Part shown: positions 21,791 through 34,499 of the stretch, one piece after another
Layout: every line of letters starts with the position of its first letter
How positions within the stretch are numbered: position 1 is the first letter of the stretch
NCBI RefSeq assembly: GCF_002775205.1
Contig: NC_036453.1
Span: 31,163,213-31,227,212 of the forward strand
Direction of reading: 5' to 3'
Length of the DNA stretch: 64,000 nt
Source: Xiphophorus maculatus
Taxonomy: Eukaryota; Chordata; Actinopteri; Cyprinodontiformes; Poeciliidae
Translations under genes and position numbers: made by a program
Notes under the pieces: model-generated
What the model was told of the DNA's origin: nothing
The model's database searches: none
The model's input: only the letters and a program-made list of their open reading frames with translations

Positions 21791-24700
21791 TAACTTTGTT
21801 CCTTTTTCTGTCGTATCTCAAAGGAATCTACGTTTCAAATCTCCACATTCAGTGATAAACGTCTAGGATTTTCCAGTTTTATTCATTTTTATTCCAACAG
21901 ACGAACAGATTGTGGGTAAACTGTAAAGAAATGGAGGGAACCAGGATGGGTGGAGAAAACCAGGATGGATTCAGATGTATTTTTTGGTCCAGTTGGGGCT
22001 GAAAGCAGCATCCCATCAGGACGGCAGAGTTAATTCACCATTTTCTTCTTTATTATTCATGCTCTGTGTATTTATTTTGGAAGAATGTTAATGTGTAAAA
22101 TCTGAAGAATTAGGAATGTAGCCAAATTAATATTGAAAGCTAATTCAGAGCAAAATTGCTAGATATTTTTAAAAACGTTATTCTAAAAAGTAACTTTTTT
22201 ATTTTTATTTGGAATTAATAACCTTTTGGACTGTTGATTCCTAATATTGCATTACTTGGCTTTTACAGTAACTGATTAATGGGGATGGTGGTGATGTCCA
22301 TGGAAAATGAATGGCAGGTGTGTCTTCACCACACCAGATTTTATTTCATTTATTTATTTCAAACAGGTTTTTAAAAACAAGAAAACAATCAGTAGGACAG
22401 AGAAAACGTGCTTATATAACCAAGATAAAATAATTTGTTTATCGTCAGTTTTCTGTTTGAAAAGGAGTATTAATAAATGAACGCTTATTTAATCCTACCC
22501 CTTATCTAAATTTAATGAAATATATTACTTACCGAATCAATAATTATCAAAAATTTGTAATTAAAAAAATGTTTCATTAAAGTACAACACCTCTGAGTGA
22601 CTTTGTCTTCAAACATTTGTCAAACACTTCTGTTCTTTAGTCGATTTCCAGATTTTCTGATCAACACGTCCTTCCTGCTCCTCCAGTCCGCCTACTGTGT
22701 ACCGATATGTCACCTTTGAGGATATTTTCAGTTTAGTGTGATAACTGCATTACCAGCAGTTGCATGTTTAATCACTCTATCTGAATTTTTCTTGGCAGTC
22801 TTGGCAGTTTCCCAGATAGATAAGCTGTTCATTCATACAGTTTGCACTCGGACACGTCTCATACACTTTGCTTTGTATTACTGTTCTGGGAGTTTGGGAC
22901 TATCTAACCATCTAAAAATCTTGTGAAACAAAGACGCAAACAAGGACATGGATAATCTTTGTGCTAACCGAAACTCACTCATATGCTGCTATAAAGATAA
23001 GCCACCCAGTGAAACTCAGCAGCAAATTTAGTTTCAGTATAAAATATGGATGAAATGAAGGGTATTCGTGAACAAAGGAACTTTAGGTTACCCAATCAGG
23101 ATTTTAGTTTACATCAAACACATCGGTATTTCTCAACCAGTAAGGTGATTTTATTTATGTAGCACATTTTCAGCAACAAGGTGGTTTAAATGCTTGACAT
23201 GAATTAGAAGGAAATGGAAACAACAAAAGACAAAAAGGAAAATGTCAAAGGTACAAACAAAACTAAATATTGGTTCCCCATGTTTAATAAGAGTAAGTAG
23301 TCCATAATTTATAAACTAATAGGGTTTTCTCTGGATCTTAAGTTTGTTCTGCATTAGAGAGGTATAAAACTGAATGTTGGTTCAAGTTGTTCTGGGTACA
23401 ACTGGGTAAAGTATAACTAACAGGAGTTTCTCTACGTCCGATATTAAAAGTATAAAACTCAGTCATCCACAGTTTAAATGATTTAGCTGCTCTCTTTTTT
23501 ATATGTATGTAATGAGGATCACATGGTTGTCAGGTTAAGCACGTCTGCAGTGCTTCATGTTTTTCCCCCCTCGCAAAACAAAAGTGTTCTGCTGGGTTTA
23601 ATAAGTAACACAAAGCTGCCAAGTGGACCGACAAACATCTGTGGCTGCCAAGCTCAGCTATTAACATTACAAGCATGCAGTTCATTCCTGATACGTTAAA
23701 AATGCTAGAATAAATTGTCACTGCTAAGTAAAGAAATGAGAAGAGTTCTCTTACTGTGCAACAATCAATGTTACTTTATCTACAGAAAATCCTATAATTT
23801 TAAAGGGCATACAGTATACAACTTTTCCTTTGTGTTTAGCCATTTACTTCACTGTAGTTATTTTCTTTTTATATGTGAAATCAGGAAAAGAAGTGAGTCC
23901 AAAAGTGGTATTATGTGTGCAATCGCCACATCACCCCAAAAAGTAAAGCATTGATAGCAAAGTTTTAATTCAATAATGTTGCAATATGTGTGTATCACAG
24001 TCATATTCGCTGCTTTGGGAAAATCCAAAAACTAGATTGGGACAATCTAAGAAACCGTGAGATGTTGTGTGGAGCAAAAGAAACTGGGTCAGTCAAAGAA
24101 TCATGTGGTAATTTATGTGGAAATGGTTGAAGGTAAACCTCTTTAGAGATAAGATTAGTTTGTCATCTGACATGCAGTTTTCTGACTTACTTCCTCTAAG
24201 AATAAAGAAATCATACATGCATGTAACTGACGATTTATTGATTTTGTCGCCATGACTGGTTGTCATTAGACTTTAGTCCAAATTATCAATGGCGTTCCTG
24301 TTGGCATAATGACAACCTGACACTTCTTTATCTTGCACACGTGGGCATATTATCACACTAATATTACATCAACAGAGCTGCAACGTAAACCCTAACCTAC
24401 AGTCAAGATAAAAAAGCAGCTTAAGGAGAGAACGATTGATGAAAAGAGTCAAATGTAGCTCAGTGAGTTAAATTAGACTGTAACGTTATTTTTAATGCAT
24501 GCTTGAACATAAAGCAGTTGGAAACCAATTGATTGTGCAATATTATTTTTAATGACCTACTTTCATTTTATTGACAGCCTGTTCAATATGTTGCACTTGT
24601 TTGACTGGGTGACTGGCAACGTACTAAACATAATTACAGAGGGCGTTTGTCAATATTTATGTTATATATCAAGTTACGCCCAAAATCCTACTACTGGCAG

Positions 24701-25700
24701 GTTTAGGTTGTTTTAATCTTGTTTTAAAATCGGCTAAATTGCATTAGCTTTGATGCATACTGCATGTATTTTATCCCTTTAACTCAAATTACTTTATGAT
24801 TTAATATCAGACCAAAAAGCAAACAGAAAATGGCGCCTTCTTCTGAATAAATATATTGTTTTACTGCAATGTATCTTTGTTGGGTTAGCATTATTGCGTT
24901 ATTCCATGTTGTGCAACAAGACAGCGAAACTTGTCACAAATCGGCACATGACACTGAAATTAATCAGTTTTATGATGGACACCAAGTATCATGTTTTTAC
25001 AATGGGACTAGGCTGTAAGCTCACAGGTAACTAAAATGTTTTTGTTTTTTTTTAATAAGGAAATATGAGCCATGCAGGAAAAAGTGTATGAGTTCAAGTG
25101 TTGTAATACTATTAGCTGATAAGTAAATTTTAATGGAAGATAGCTGCCACTCCTACTGTTTGACCTGTGTATCGAGGAATGCAGAAATTCAAACAAAACA
25201 GATGTTTATTAATCTGCAGCTATGTTTAAATAAGGCAAAGTCAGTATAATAAATTTAATTCAAATCACACCAGGCATTAAAAATGTGATTGGTTTCATCA
25301 TATTTACATAAAATTCTATAACAAGTGGATTTATTTAACTTATTTTAAAAAAGAGAGAAACAGCCCTTATTCTGTAAAGCATTTTAGCAGCATTGGTATA
25401 CACCTAAACTTAATTTTAAAAAATATAGAACAGGTACCTGCTAAACTGTTGGAAATACGCTTGAGAATTTTATACGTTTTTGTCATTTAGGTCTACATAC
25501 TTCACAAGAGTATGAGTTTAGATTTCTCGTAGTTTGTTTTTGAAACATATTCTGGCCTAAAGTTTTTTTCTTGCATCATGTCCAGAAAATATGACCTAAA
25601 ATAACTACGCCAATATAGTTCTTAAGTTTGAAATGTCCTTCCAGGCAAGACACTTTATTTCTTCTCTAAAATAAAAACACTGGCAGCTTATTAAAATGGG
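21790..25700. other. long gene-free spacer with LINE tails
   Basis: No gene seen. About 22330-22510 and 23130-23240 look like reversed LINE 3' tails (TTTATTTATGTAGCACATTTTCAGCAACAAGG is typical of fish elements in antisense). The rest is AT-rich sequence without structure I can name. Confidence 0.4.
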
Positions 25701-25707
25701 GGGAAAG

Positions 25708-25872
25708 TCTTGTTTTGAGTTAATCTGCCAATGGAACTAGTACTTTTCATCAATATTAAGGAATTATTTACTTAAATTAATCCCTTACACCTTGCTTGAA
25801 GGCTACTTATTCATTTTTGTCTTATTTCAAGAATACTAAGATGGTTGCACTAGAAAAATGCTTGGTAGGATT
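25708..25872. mobile_element. fragment of the palindromic MITE family
   Basis: One arm of the foldback element seen in better copies at 47315-47656 and 57966-58347: GGAACTAGTACTTTTCATC, ATTAAGGAATTATTTACTT and GTCTTATTTCAAG in the same order. The other arm is too decayed to follow. Confidence 0.6.
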
Positions 25873-27120
25873 TTGCTTTTTGAACAACCTGATGTTCACT
25901 AGAGCTTAAAAACCACATCGCTCGTAGTTTATACCTAAATATTGAGAGGGGTTATTTTTCTGTGCATTGGTTCCTCGGTGGTTTAGCAGTTTCTGACTTC
26001 ATATTAAAGATGTACATTTTGTATATTCACATATTTGTGTTTTTAATGCCAGAGATAATTCAGCACACTTACAGTACTTTGCTTCTTTGTCAGTACTTGA
26101 GATTTTTATTTTCATCAGCCTTGCACAAAAATCCTGACCCTGTTATTTTATTTGACAATTGTTTCAATCTGTTTTTATAAACAGATTGAAAATCATACAT
26201 ATGATTTTGTATCCTTTTAATATTCAGGGTACAAATAAGAGGTACAAAGGATGTTTTAGTTTTAAATTTGGGTTGAATGTGGTTCTGAATTAAATGTAGA
26301 TCACTTTTTACCTACCATGAGAAGGTTTCCTACCTACATTAGCAACTTATGGTTCAAATGAATGTTTCTATTAGCAAATTGTCGCTGATTGGTCCAAATT
26401 AGAATCAAACTAAAACCTGAAATTATCATAATTTGTCAAAATATTTAAAATAGAACTAAAATTCAATGTTTAAGTTTGGGTCTAAATGGTAAAGTTTGGG
26501 TGTGAAACAGCAATCCAGGTCATTTAGCCCATAACTTAAATCCTCCTTATCAAAGATATTTTCTGTTTATTCCCCTTTTACGGTTAAAGAGGGTAGATGT
26601 TGCACACAGAAACCAGAGTTAAACTATCAAAAATATTTTTAGATGCTGGTAGTTTGCCATTAACTACGTGTGCAGGTTTAACCAGAGAACATTGTAACAT
26701 CTTGACAAGGCAATAAAGATGTGATATAGAGCCAACAAACTCAAAATAAAAGCTGAAAGACAACAAAGGATGATTAAATGTGATTTAATATTTACCTTCC
26801 TGTCTGCCTTTTCTAACTGATACCAACACGTCAAACATTCACATAAATTATAAAGATTGTTTGTGCATCCGAAACGGTTGCTAAATGTCTCTCGTCAGGC
26901 ACATAAAAAGCTTCACTCTGGTCATTTATTACCTACAGGCAGCAATAAAACAGACCTGCCCAGCGCTACCACGGGCAAAAGGTTAAACCATTGGGAGGTT
27001 CATCTAAGAAAGTACTGAAAAACAGCACCAACACACCCAGGTGATAAAGGAGGCCAAGGCCCAGAAGGCCCCTGATTGGCTTGGTTTGACCAATGAAGTC
27101 ATCCTCTGTAGCAGGAACAG
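25873..27120. other. spacer with a 30-base palindrome
   Basis: No gene. Contains TTTCAATCTGTTT / AAACAGATTGAAA, perfect 13-base arms around a 4-base loop at 26162-26191. The right part should hold upstream control regions of the next claudin. Confidence 0.5.
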
Positions 27121-27141
27121 GTCAGCTTAATAAAATAGATT

Positions 27142-27146
27142 TATAA
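27142..27146 (+). promoter_or_regulatory. possible TATA box of the 27369-28040 claudin
   Basis: TATAA in GATTTATAACCCAGC. A transcription start about 30 bases on would give a leader of roughly 200 bases, similar to the other claudins here. Confidence 0.55.
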
Positions 27147-27368
27147 CCCAGCAAACAGCAGTTCCTCTGGAAACGTCTGAACCGACAGACTGCCGTGAAG
27201 CTTTTCTCGGTTGAGCAGTTGAAGACATTTTTTGAGAGAAAGCAAACCTGTTGGACAAAAAGCCACCAAGACGGATTAAAGTGAGACTTTAAAAGAAGTC
27301 TTGGAGGAAGATTGGAAAGAAGAGAAATCTAACCTCAGGAGTTGAAAGGACGTGTAAAAAGGCAAAGA

Positions 27369-28040
27369 ATGCCGTCATTTGGACTTGAGCTGGCTGGCAT
27401 CGGCCTGTCAGTGGTGGGCTGGCTGCTGAGCATCGTCAGCTGCGCTCTGCCCATGTGGAGGGTCTCTGCCTTCATCGGCGCCAACATCGTCACCGCTCAG
27501 GTGTACTGGGAGGGTCTGTGGATGAGTTGTGTGTTTCAGAGCACCGGCCAGATGCAGTGCAAGGTCTACGACTCTATGCTGGCCCTCCCTCAAGACCTGC
27601 AGGCCGCCAGGGCCCTCACCGTCATCACCATCATCCTGGGTGTCGTGGCGCTCCTCATCTCCATGGTGGGAGCCAAGTGTACCAACTGCATCGAGGAAGA
27701 GGCCGTCAAAGCCAGGGTGATGGTGTCCTCGGGCGTGGCGTTCATCGTGTCGGCCCTGGCGCAGATTGTGCCCGTTTCCTGGTCTGCACACACCATTATT
27801 ATGGAGTTCTACAATCCAGTCGTCCCGTCTGGGCAGAAGATGGAGATCGGAGCAGCGTTGTACCTGGGATGGGCTGCCGCAGCCCTGCTCCTGATCGGCG
27901 GTGCCCTCCTCTGCTGCAGTTGCCCCCCACAGGAGGAGAAGGCACTAAGGTACACCGTAGCGCCTCACAGCCGTGTAGCGTACTCCGCCGCTCCGAGATC
28001 AACGGCCCAAAGCTCCTACACCAGAAGAGACTATGTCTAA
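27369..28040 (+). CDS. claudin-3-like claudin
   Basis: Single-exon claudin of 223 residues, start [10 protein letters not shown] at the first ATG in frame. It carries W30, G-L-W, the two loop Cys, R81 and G-A-K-C-T-N-C after the second membrane segment. The second loop is F-Y-N-P-V-V, and C-C-S-C-P-P follows the fourth segment. The tail ([10 protein letters not shown], ending R-R-D-Y-V) closely recalls claudin-3 (V-V-Y-S-A-P-R-S-T and K-D-Y-V). Together with the next claudin and abhd11 it resembles the human CLDN3-CLDN4-ABHD11 neighbourhood. Claudin-3 is a sealing claudin of epithelia. The poly(A) signal is at 28693-28698. Confidence 0.96.
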   Translation: MPSFGLELAGIGLSVVGWLLSIVSCALPMWRVSAFIGANIVTAQVYWEGLWMSCVFQSTGQMQCKVYDSMLALPQDLQAARALTVITIILGVVALLISMVGAKCTNCIEEEAVKARVMVSSGVAFIVSALAQIVPVSWSAHTIIMEFYNPVVPSGQKMEIGAALYLGWAAAALLLIGGALLCCSCPPQEEKALRYTVAPHSRVAYSAAPRSTAQSSYTRRDYV

Positions 28041-28692
28041 AAAGAGCCAAGAAGTCAAGAAAGTGTTGAGACAAAATCCCAACTATTATTTATGCATTTT
28101 CCTGAAATTTATGTTTAACATCACACATCAAAAAACACAGGTCTCATCTTTTTTTAAATTGGAACCAAAAATATTCACACATGTTTTTTATACTCTGGAA
28201 AGATAGTTGTTTACATATCAACTTCTCCAAAAGAAATTATTTTATATAAATATATCTGTTCTTACGGTGTTTCATTGCACTGGAAATGTGCTGAGCATAT
28301 GTAATTACATTGTAACTGGAACAAATGCTCATGTTTATATTTTATGATGGACTTGCAAACCAGAAACAGGAGCTGCGTCACAGCCGAATGAAAAGAAAGA
28401 AGGTCAAAATGGCAGAGAGGAATGTGAGGGAAGTCTTGTGAAAATCTTTTTGGTTTAAGATGTGCTTTATTCCACGTTTTTAAATCTCCATTACAGTTCT
28501 GTTTTACTTTCCAAGTGTCGTGACTTTTAATTGTTGAAGCTAATGTATTTGACATTTGTTTAACATAATTTATGTTCAACATTGTCACATTTTCCTTCAT
28601 TTTTCTATATATAAACTTTTAGAAAAATGTCAATACAAGTGAAACTACTTTGTATTTAGATCTACTAATGATGATTTTAAATAACTTAAAGA

Positions 28693-28698
28693 AATAAA
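28693..28698 (+). terminator. poly(A) signal for the 27369-28040 claudin
   Basis: AATAAA in GAAATAAAGCAATG, about 650 bases after the stop; no earlier canonical AATAAA was noticed in this 3' region. Confidence 0.55.
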
Positions 28699-28924
28699 GC
28701 AATGAAGTATTTTTTACAGTGAAACATGATGGAAGCCTTTTTTATGTTAAATTTTTTTGATATAATTTAACAGTTCATTTTGTCAAAGCAAGAAGACAAA
28801 TGAGATCATAAACTACAGATTTAAATATTGTTCTGTAAACGTACAGAAATCAACATCATCATGACGCATAAAGACGACTTTCTGATTTACAATTTTGTTT
28901 TCGTTTTGGTTTTTCCTTAGATGG

Positions 28925-29222
28925 AAAAAAAATCTTAAGTGTTTTTGGTCTAATTTCTAATGCAAATATCTTAGTTTTGTTTTACTTTGAGTGTACTTAC
29001 ATGCAACTTTCAGCAAGATAGAGGAGCTTATTTTAAGCAAATAATGCTTTAATATTTTAAGTACTAGTTTCACTGACAGATTATTTCACGTGTGACAAGA
29101 CATTTCTCCATGTTATAAATAAAATAATCTACCAGTGAAACATTTTCTTTTTTATCAGTGATTGTGATTTGTGTCATATGTCCACTAAAAACTAGATGAA
29201 AAACACTTGGTAAGGCTTTTTG
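28925..29222. mobile_element. palindromic MITE copy
   Basis: Both arms are seen: GGTCTAATTTCTAATGCAAATATCTTAG at the left and its partner around ACTAGATGAAAAACACTTGGTAAG at the right, with TAACTTT-type and AGTACTAGTTTCACTG blocks between. Same family as the copies at 47.3, 58 and 59.4-60.3 kb. Confidence 0.7.
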
Positions 29223-30355
29223 GTGTGTTTTTAATGGGGGTTTTATCCATTGTATGCGGAAAAAACACAAAGTTCATACGTTTTTCATATGATCACATGT
29301 CTAGTAACATTTATCAGAGATTTGATTGTTTCCTAATCCCAAACAGAGCACTTTGTTTTCAGTTTGTAGATTTAATAGCGATTCCTAGAGAATCTACAAA
29401 AGAACTGGAGGACAATCTTTCAGTTCTCAAACTAGTTGAAGTTTTAGGAAGTCATTAAAGGCTGTGTTTAAAACTTCCCTTTTTGCTAAAGCTCATAGTC
29501 AGAGTGGCTTAGGAGATCCTGAGTTAGGCTGCTGTACTTGTATACTGAAACAGAAAAACTGAAATCTCTCCCAGTCTCCCCCGTTGACCGAACAAAAATT
29601 ATTTTTACTGTTGTTGACCAAAACATTGGAAGTTAACATGTAAATAAAAATCATGAGAAATATAAAAGCAACAAAGACATGAGAAATAATCCATGTTACA
29701 TCTGCCCCGATTCAAAAATGATTTGGTTTAAACAGCAGTGTAATCTAAATGATCTAAATGACAGGTACCACAAAGCATGGGGAACCCAAATGGGTAGCAA
29801 CGGCCCTTCACTCTGAAACATTCTCCTACTGCTCTACGATTTTGGATTATTTAACTTTTAATCTAGAGTTTTCTCTCTGTTTTTTGTCATCATAAAAATT
29901 TTATCTGCTCAGAATGAAGGATTGAAGCAAAATTAACGACACAATGCAAGCAACTTTCCACTATCTGCTGCATGCTCATCCAGAAGGAGTGAGCGCTACA
30001 CGTCAACGACTTGATGAAGATAGATGGGAAACTTTTTAACCAATTTAAACATTAAACTGAATTTATTGGTTAAAAATGGATCAAATAGGAAAGTATGTAA
30101 TTGAAATGGCTTCTTTTTATTTTTGCTACTTTGCAAAGTTGACTGCATACATATAAGGAAATAAAAAACGTGTAACAGAAGTGGAGATAAATCACGCGAC
30201 AACCCGCTTTCCTATCACTTCACTATCAAATACTAGAGCTGAAGCAGTCCTTTAAAAAAGAAATGGAAACTTCTTCTAGTAGTGTTAAGTTTACATTATT
30301 TAATTTACTTTGCTTTGTTCAATGCAGAGGGTAAAACTGTGTGAAGTTAACTGCT
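29223..30355. other. spacer, nothing recognised
   Basis: AT-rich and without supported genes or repeats. Confidence 0.45.
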
Positions 30356-30359
30356 TTTA

Positions 30360-30790
30360 CTTTGAAAGGAGCGTGTAAAGGAGGGCGCCATATTGCCTTG
30401 CACCGCTGAGAGCGGGCTGGCTTTACCGTCATTTCCGGAGAGGCAGCTAGCATGATCGCAGTATGTCACCGGCGATACGAATAGTAGATAAGAACATATT
30501 AACCTACTAGAAGCCTCGGCCCGAATCCCTCCTGTGGAGCTGATAACCGCTAATAACGGCCATTTATTGGGCTGATAACGTCCGAAGCGTGTGTGAAAAT
30601 CAACAAGGTGATGTAATCGCATTTGAGAAACTGTTTGGTGTCAGCTGCTTTCTGTCCGAACTACAGGTATCGACCATTTTTGGATTTGAATAGTCAAATG
30701 ATTTGACTTCCGGCTGATGATGACGGCATCACTTCCAGCAGGTTCTGGTTCTCAACAACACAGAACAAACATCTGCGAGCTTTCAGGGAA
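30360..30790. promoter_or_regulatory. CpG-rich promoter-like island without an assigned gene
   Basis: CpG and GC content rise sharply compared with flanks. Seen motifs: GCGCCATATTG (YY1-like) near 30386, ATTTCCGGAG (ETS-type) at 30431-30440, ACTTCCGG (ETS) at 30706-30713 and TGATGACGGCATCA just after. CTACAG followed by GTATCG at about 30661-30670 could be a splice donor for a plus-strand non-coding exon. No convincing coding frame begins here. It lies 1.7 kb before the TATA box of the 32631-33275 claudin, so it may be a housekeeping-type promoter of a long non-coding RNA or an alternative claudin first exon. Confidence 0.45.
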
Positions 30791-32510
30791 ACTTTCAACA
30801 GAAACTATTCAAACTACTGGGACCCGAACATTAAAACAAATCTCAAACTCGGGATTGCTCTGTTTAAAAGTTACCGTTTAAGGAAGTTTTAAGCACTTTT
30901 CAATATAATAAAAACGCTACTTGTGTACAATAAAAGTACATAATTTACTGGTATTTTATAGAGTTAGCACTAGCATGTGTTTTACTCTCTATTAGTTGAT
31001 AAACTATCAAGAATTAAATGTAAGGAAAAATGTTAAACTGGTGTAAGAACCAGTTTTATTTATTATTCAACACTGGCACTAACATTAGCCAACAGGCTTA
31101 TGCGCTTTGTCATTTGAATGATATTTTCACATAAACATATTTATGATGTAACTACAAACAGTCTCTGTCTGTTGGGCTCATTTGTCTTTGGGATCTTATT
31201 TTAGCTCTGCACTTAAAGAGCGGATCTTGAGACTGTTTAGTGTATTTTAATTGTCAAAATATTGACTTTATTTTCCTTAAGTGACTAACTTGGTAGGTTT
31301 TTTTTCATAACTGGTTGACACCTTGAAACACAGATTCAATATTTCTGACAATAATGCCATTTATTGTGTGAAGTGCACCAGTCTCTCCATACGTATATCC
31401 ACAGAATTAGAGTGAGAGAGTTTTTAAGAAATGCTCAAATGTCATGTTTGCACAGTTTTTTCCCTTTGTCAGATGTTTGGTTAGAGTTTAACCAATACTG
31501 AGAAGATTATATCCCCTGTATGCTAAAGGTGTATTTATGGAACTGTTTTCCTTTGGCTCTTATTTGTTCTTGGTGCAGTTATTCCAGTTTGAGGCAGAGC
31601 TTTGGGATGCTACCGGTTGGAGGAAACCGTGTGTTTGCACCATCACCAGAGAAATATTTTTCTCTCTTTATTTGTCACAAAAGATATGCACTGTAAAACA
31701 CAAGTGGAGTTTAAAATAAAATGCAAACTCGTTGCCTCAAAAAAATCAAAACTTAAAAATGTTAGTGTCTTTAAGTTTACACAACTCATTTAACTTGATC
31801 ATTTTGAATAAGTTGTAATGACATAATAGCAAACAAAACTCTACTGTACAAACCTAATTAATTCTCTTTACTTATAAAATATATATTTAAACTCGTTGCC
31901 TCAAAATGTTTGTTTTCATTAAATTAAGTGAGTGACATTAACTTGTGTAATTTTAGTAATAATCTTAGTATGTTGTAATAACTTAATGACATTTTATACA
32001 AAGAAAACTCCCTAATTGAAACAGTTTCTGCTTTCTATTTGTTTCTTTACTCAAACTTTGACAGAAAATATAGAAAGCAGTGCTAAGATGTTTAAGATGA
32101 ACAATTTAAGTTATGTTCACTTGAAATCTTTTATTAAACAGAATGTTTTTTTGTTTAACATAGCGTAGCCTTTCGTTCGGTTGAATGTCTGCATGTAAAA
32201 CAAAACTTAATGCTCTTTTTTGACCTACTTATTTTCCCCTCTGTACAGATTTCAGTTTAATCATCCATAAGAATATATATGCAGTTCCCTGGAGAATAAA
32301 GGTGTAGTAGGTAATAAAGAGTGGATTGTTCCTGGAAGCCAGGAGTCATTTCACCAGCGCCCATCCCATAACCACATCACTAAGTCACACCCTGCCTCCA
32401 TCCTTTCTCTCCTCTACTTTGCTCACCATTACCAGGTGGAGGTTGTTGTGTTTTTTCTCTGTATGTGAAGACAGCCTCCCGTTGACATCATTGCCACTCC
32501 TCCTTACTCC
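30791..32510. other. spacer with a worn repeat
   Basis: No gene. AAACTCGTTGCCTCAAAA occurs twice, at about 31726 and 31891, within a stretch that starts near GCACTGTAAAACAC; it may be an old MITE. Confidence 0.4.
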
Positions 32511-32517
32511 CATGAGG

Positions 32518-32523
32518 TATAAA
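32518..32523 (+). promoter_or_regulatory. TATA box of the 32631-33275 claudin
   Basis: TATAAA in GAGGTATAAAGGATCC, 113 bases before the start codon; this is the best-placed promoter element in the cluster and implies a leader of about 80 bases. Confidence 0.8.
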
Positions 32524-32630
32524 GGATCCGGTTTCTGTGCCAGCATCCATCAGCCATCACAGGTGTTCCACTCCAGCTGAATAACAAAGAGTCTTTGTTC
32601 GTTGAAAAACTCTGTGAAGATTCTGCAAAC

Positions 32631-33275
32631 ATGTCGATGGGTTTGGAGATTGTGGGCATTGCCCTTGGATTCCTTGGGCTCATTCTTGCTATGGTGACGT
32701 GTGCTCTCCCAATGTGGAGGGTGACAGCCTTCATCGGCGCCAACATCGTCACTTCTCAGGTCATCTGGGAGGGCTTGTGGATGAACTGCGTCACCCAGAG
32801 CACAGGTCAGATGCAGTGCAAGGTCTATGACTCCATGCTAGCCTTGACTCAGGACCTCCAAGCCTCCAGGGCAATGACGATCATCGCCATTATTCTCGGA
32901 GTCCTGGGCGTCATGATCTCCATCGTTGGAGCCAAGTGCACCAACTGCATCGAAGACGAGGCAGGCAAGGCCAAAGTGATGATCATCTCTGGGATTTTCT
33001 TTGTTCTCGCCGGCATTTTGGTGCTGATCCCGGTGTCTTGGTCTGCCCACGTAATCATCCGGGAATTTTATGACCCCTTGTTGGTCAGCGCTCAGAAAAG
33101 AGAGATTGGGGCTTCGCTCTACATTGGTTGGGGTTCAGCCGCCCTGTGCCTGATTGGAGGGGCCATGCTATGCAGCCGCTGTCCGCCCCAAGACAAGTAC
33201 AAGGCACCTCGGATGGCGTACAACGCCCCACGCAGCGTCAGTGCTGGAGGGTACGACAAAAAAGACTACGTCTGA
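32631..33275 (+). CDS. claudin-3-like claudin
   Basis: Single-exon claudin of 214 residues, start [10 protein letters not shown], the same opening (M-S-M-G-L-E) as vertebrate claudin-3. It has W29, G-L-W, two loop Cys, the conserved Arg, G-A-K-C-T-N-C, P-V-S-W-S-A and C-S-R-C-P-P after the last membrane segment. The tail runs [10 protein letters not shown] and ends K-K-D-Y-V, again like claudin-3 and a PDZ ligand. The first ATG (32631) is used; a second in-frame ATG follows two codons on. Promoter: TATAAA at 32518. End: AATAAA at 33859, inside a perfect palindrome. It is the claudin nearest abhd11, as CLDN3 is in mammals. Confidence 0.97.
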   Translation: MSMGLEIVGIALGFLGLILAMVTCALPMWRVTAFIGANIVTSQVIWEGLWMNCVTQSTGQMQCKVYDSMLALTQDLQASRAMTIIAIILGVLGVMISIVGAKCTNCIEDEAGKAKVMIISGIFFVLAGILVLIPVSWSAHVIIREFYDPLLVSAQKREIGASLYIGWGSAALCLIGGAMLCSRCPPQDKYKAPRMAYNAPRSVSAGGYDKKDYV

Positions 33276-33847
33276 ACTGTCCTGACATGTCTGGGAAACT
33301 GTTGTAGTTCTGTGTTGTGTGTATGTGTTTTGCTGTCTAAAAATCACAGGGTGAGCCCCTCTAAAGACTCCGACATGAAGATTTTGTGCAAATGTTGATC
33401 TTTCTCCCGTCCTTTTGGTCAAATTGTTCATTTACATCCTCTTGGTTTATTATGATTGATTAGAATAGGAGCCTGTTTTCCTGCTAACTATTATCTTTCT
33501 AGGTAAAAATATTAACTACTGTCTCTGTTGCTGTAAAACAGACATTCACACCTGCTCCCTGCTTGTGTAGGACTTCACCGGCGGCGCGGTGTCGTGTTAC
33601 ACTGAAACTTGCTGTTAAAACATTGTGTGTCATGCCCCCAACAATGACGAGGAAGAGCCGGCTCTCGTTTTACATGGATTTGTTTGCGTGATTGTTCCTT
33701 GTGCGTGTCTGTGTGTGCTTTTTGCATGTAATATTTGCTTAAGAGGGTTTCAGTCGAGACTGAAACTGAAGATGGATCACTGATATTCATTTTATCACTG
33801 TTTTTAGTTTCACTGTGTTTAAAAAAATATATTTTCTATTTTTTGTT

Positions 33848-33887
33848 ATTGAATGCTCAATAAATTAGGATTTATTGAGCATTCAAT
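33848..33887. terminator. palindromic poly(A) signal, both strands
   Basis: Perfect 18-base arms (ATTGAATGCTCAATAAAT and its reverse complement) around the 4-base loop TAGG. AATAAA at 33859-33864 is on the plus strand, and the other arm gives AATAAA on the minus strand. Plus-strand use would end the claudin mRNA about 600 bases after the stop. Confidence 0.7.
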
Positions 33888-33889
33888 GT

Positions 33890-34490
33890 GGGGTAACATT
33901 TCAACTTGATGTGTATTTTGAATTTAGTCTTATTTACGCTGGTCAAACAAATATTCAGTGGACTTTTTTTCTTTTATTTTGATGTTTCCTTACTGTTTTA
34001 TACAATGTTGACTCATTTACAAATTTCGGCTCAGTTATTGCTGTTGAACCTGTAGAAAGAAAGAAATTAACATTTTATAACCTTATTGAATATTTTAATA
34101 AAAGTCTTTTTTTGCTTAAAAGAAAGTGTGTGACCATTTTTAGAGAGCATGAAGAGCAAAATAAAACAAGAAGGCGATGAAAAGCGGCTAAAATGTATCC
34201 TAATGCCTTCAAAATGAAGTTTTCTGACAGGAAAACAGTTTAAAACTTTACAGAAAGTTTTAGAGTAAAACTCCAGTTTAGGAAACAATGTAGAAATTTT
34301 AGTTCAATTATGCACCAAATTTCTTTTAAGTAAGCTTTCTTTTTATAAGGTTTGAATTATGTTTTCACAAAAACATGGTGACTCACCTCAATGAGCCGGT
34401 CAGAAAAGAGGATTAATCATAAAAGCTGCCAAGAGACTCATGATAACTGGTGGAGCTGCAGATAACTACAGCTGAAGTGGGTAAAATATT
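33890..34490. other. spacer, nothing recognised
   Basis: No gene or repeat seen. Confidence 0.4.
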
Positions 34491-34499
34491 GTTTAAAGT

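Noticed and set aside
27408-27796. Long antisense frames across claudin genes
   Set aside because: They mirror the GC-rich coding strand and recur in the same way in each claudin; composition explains them.
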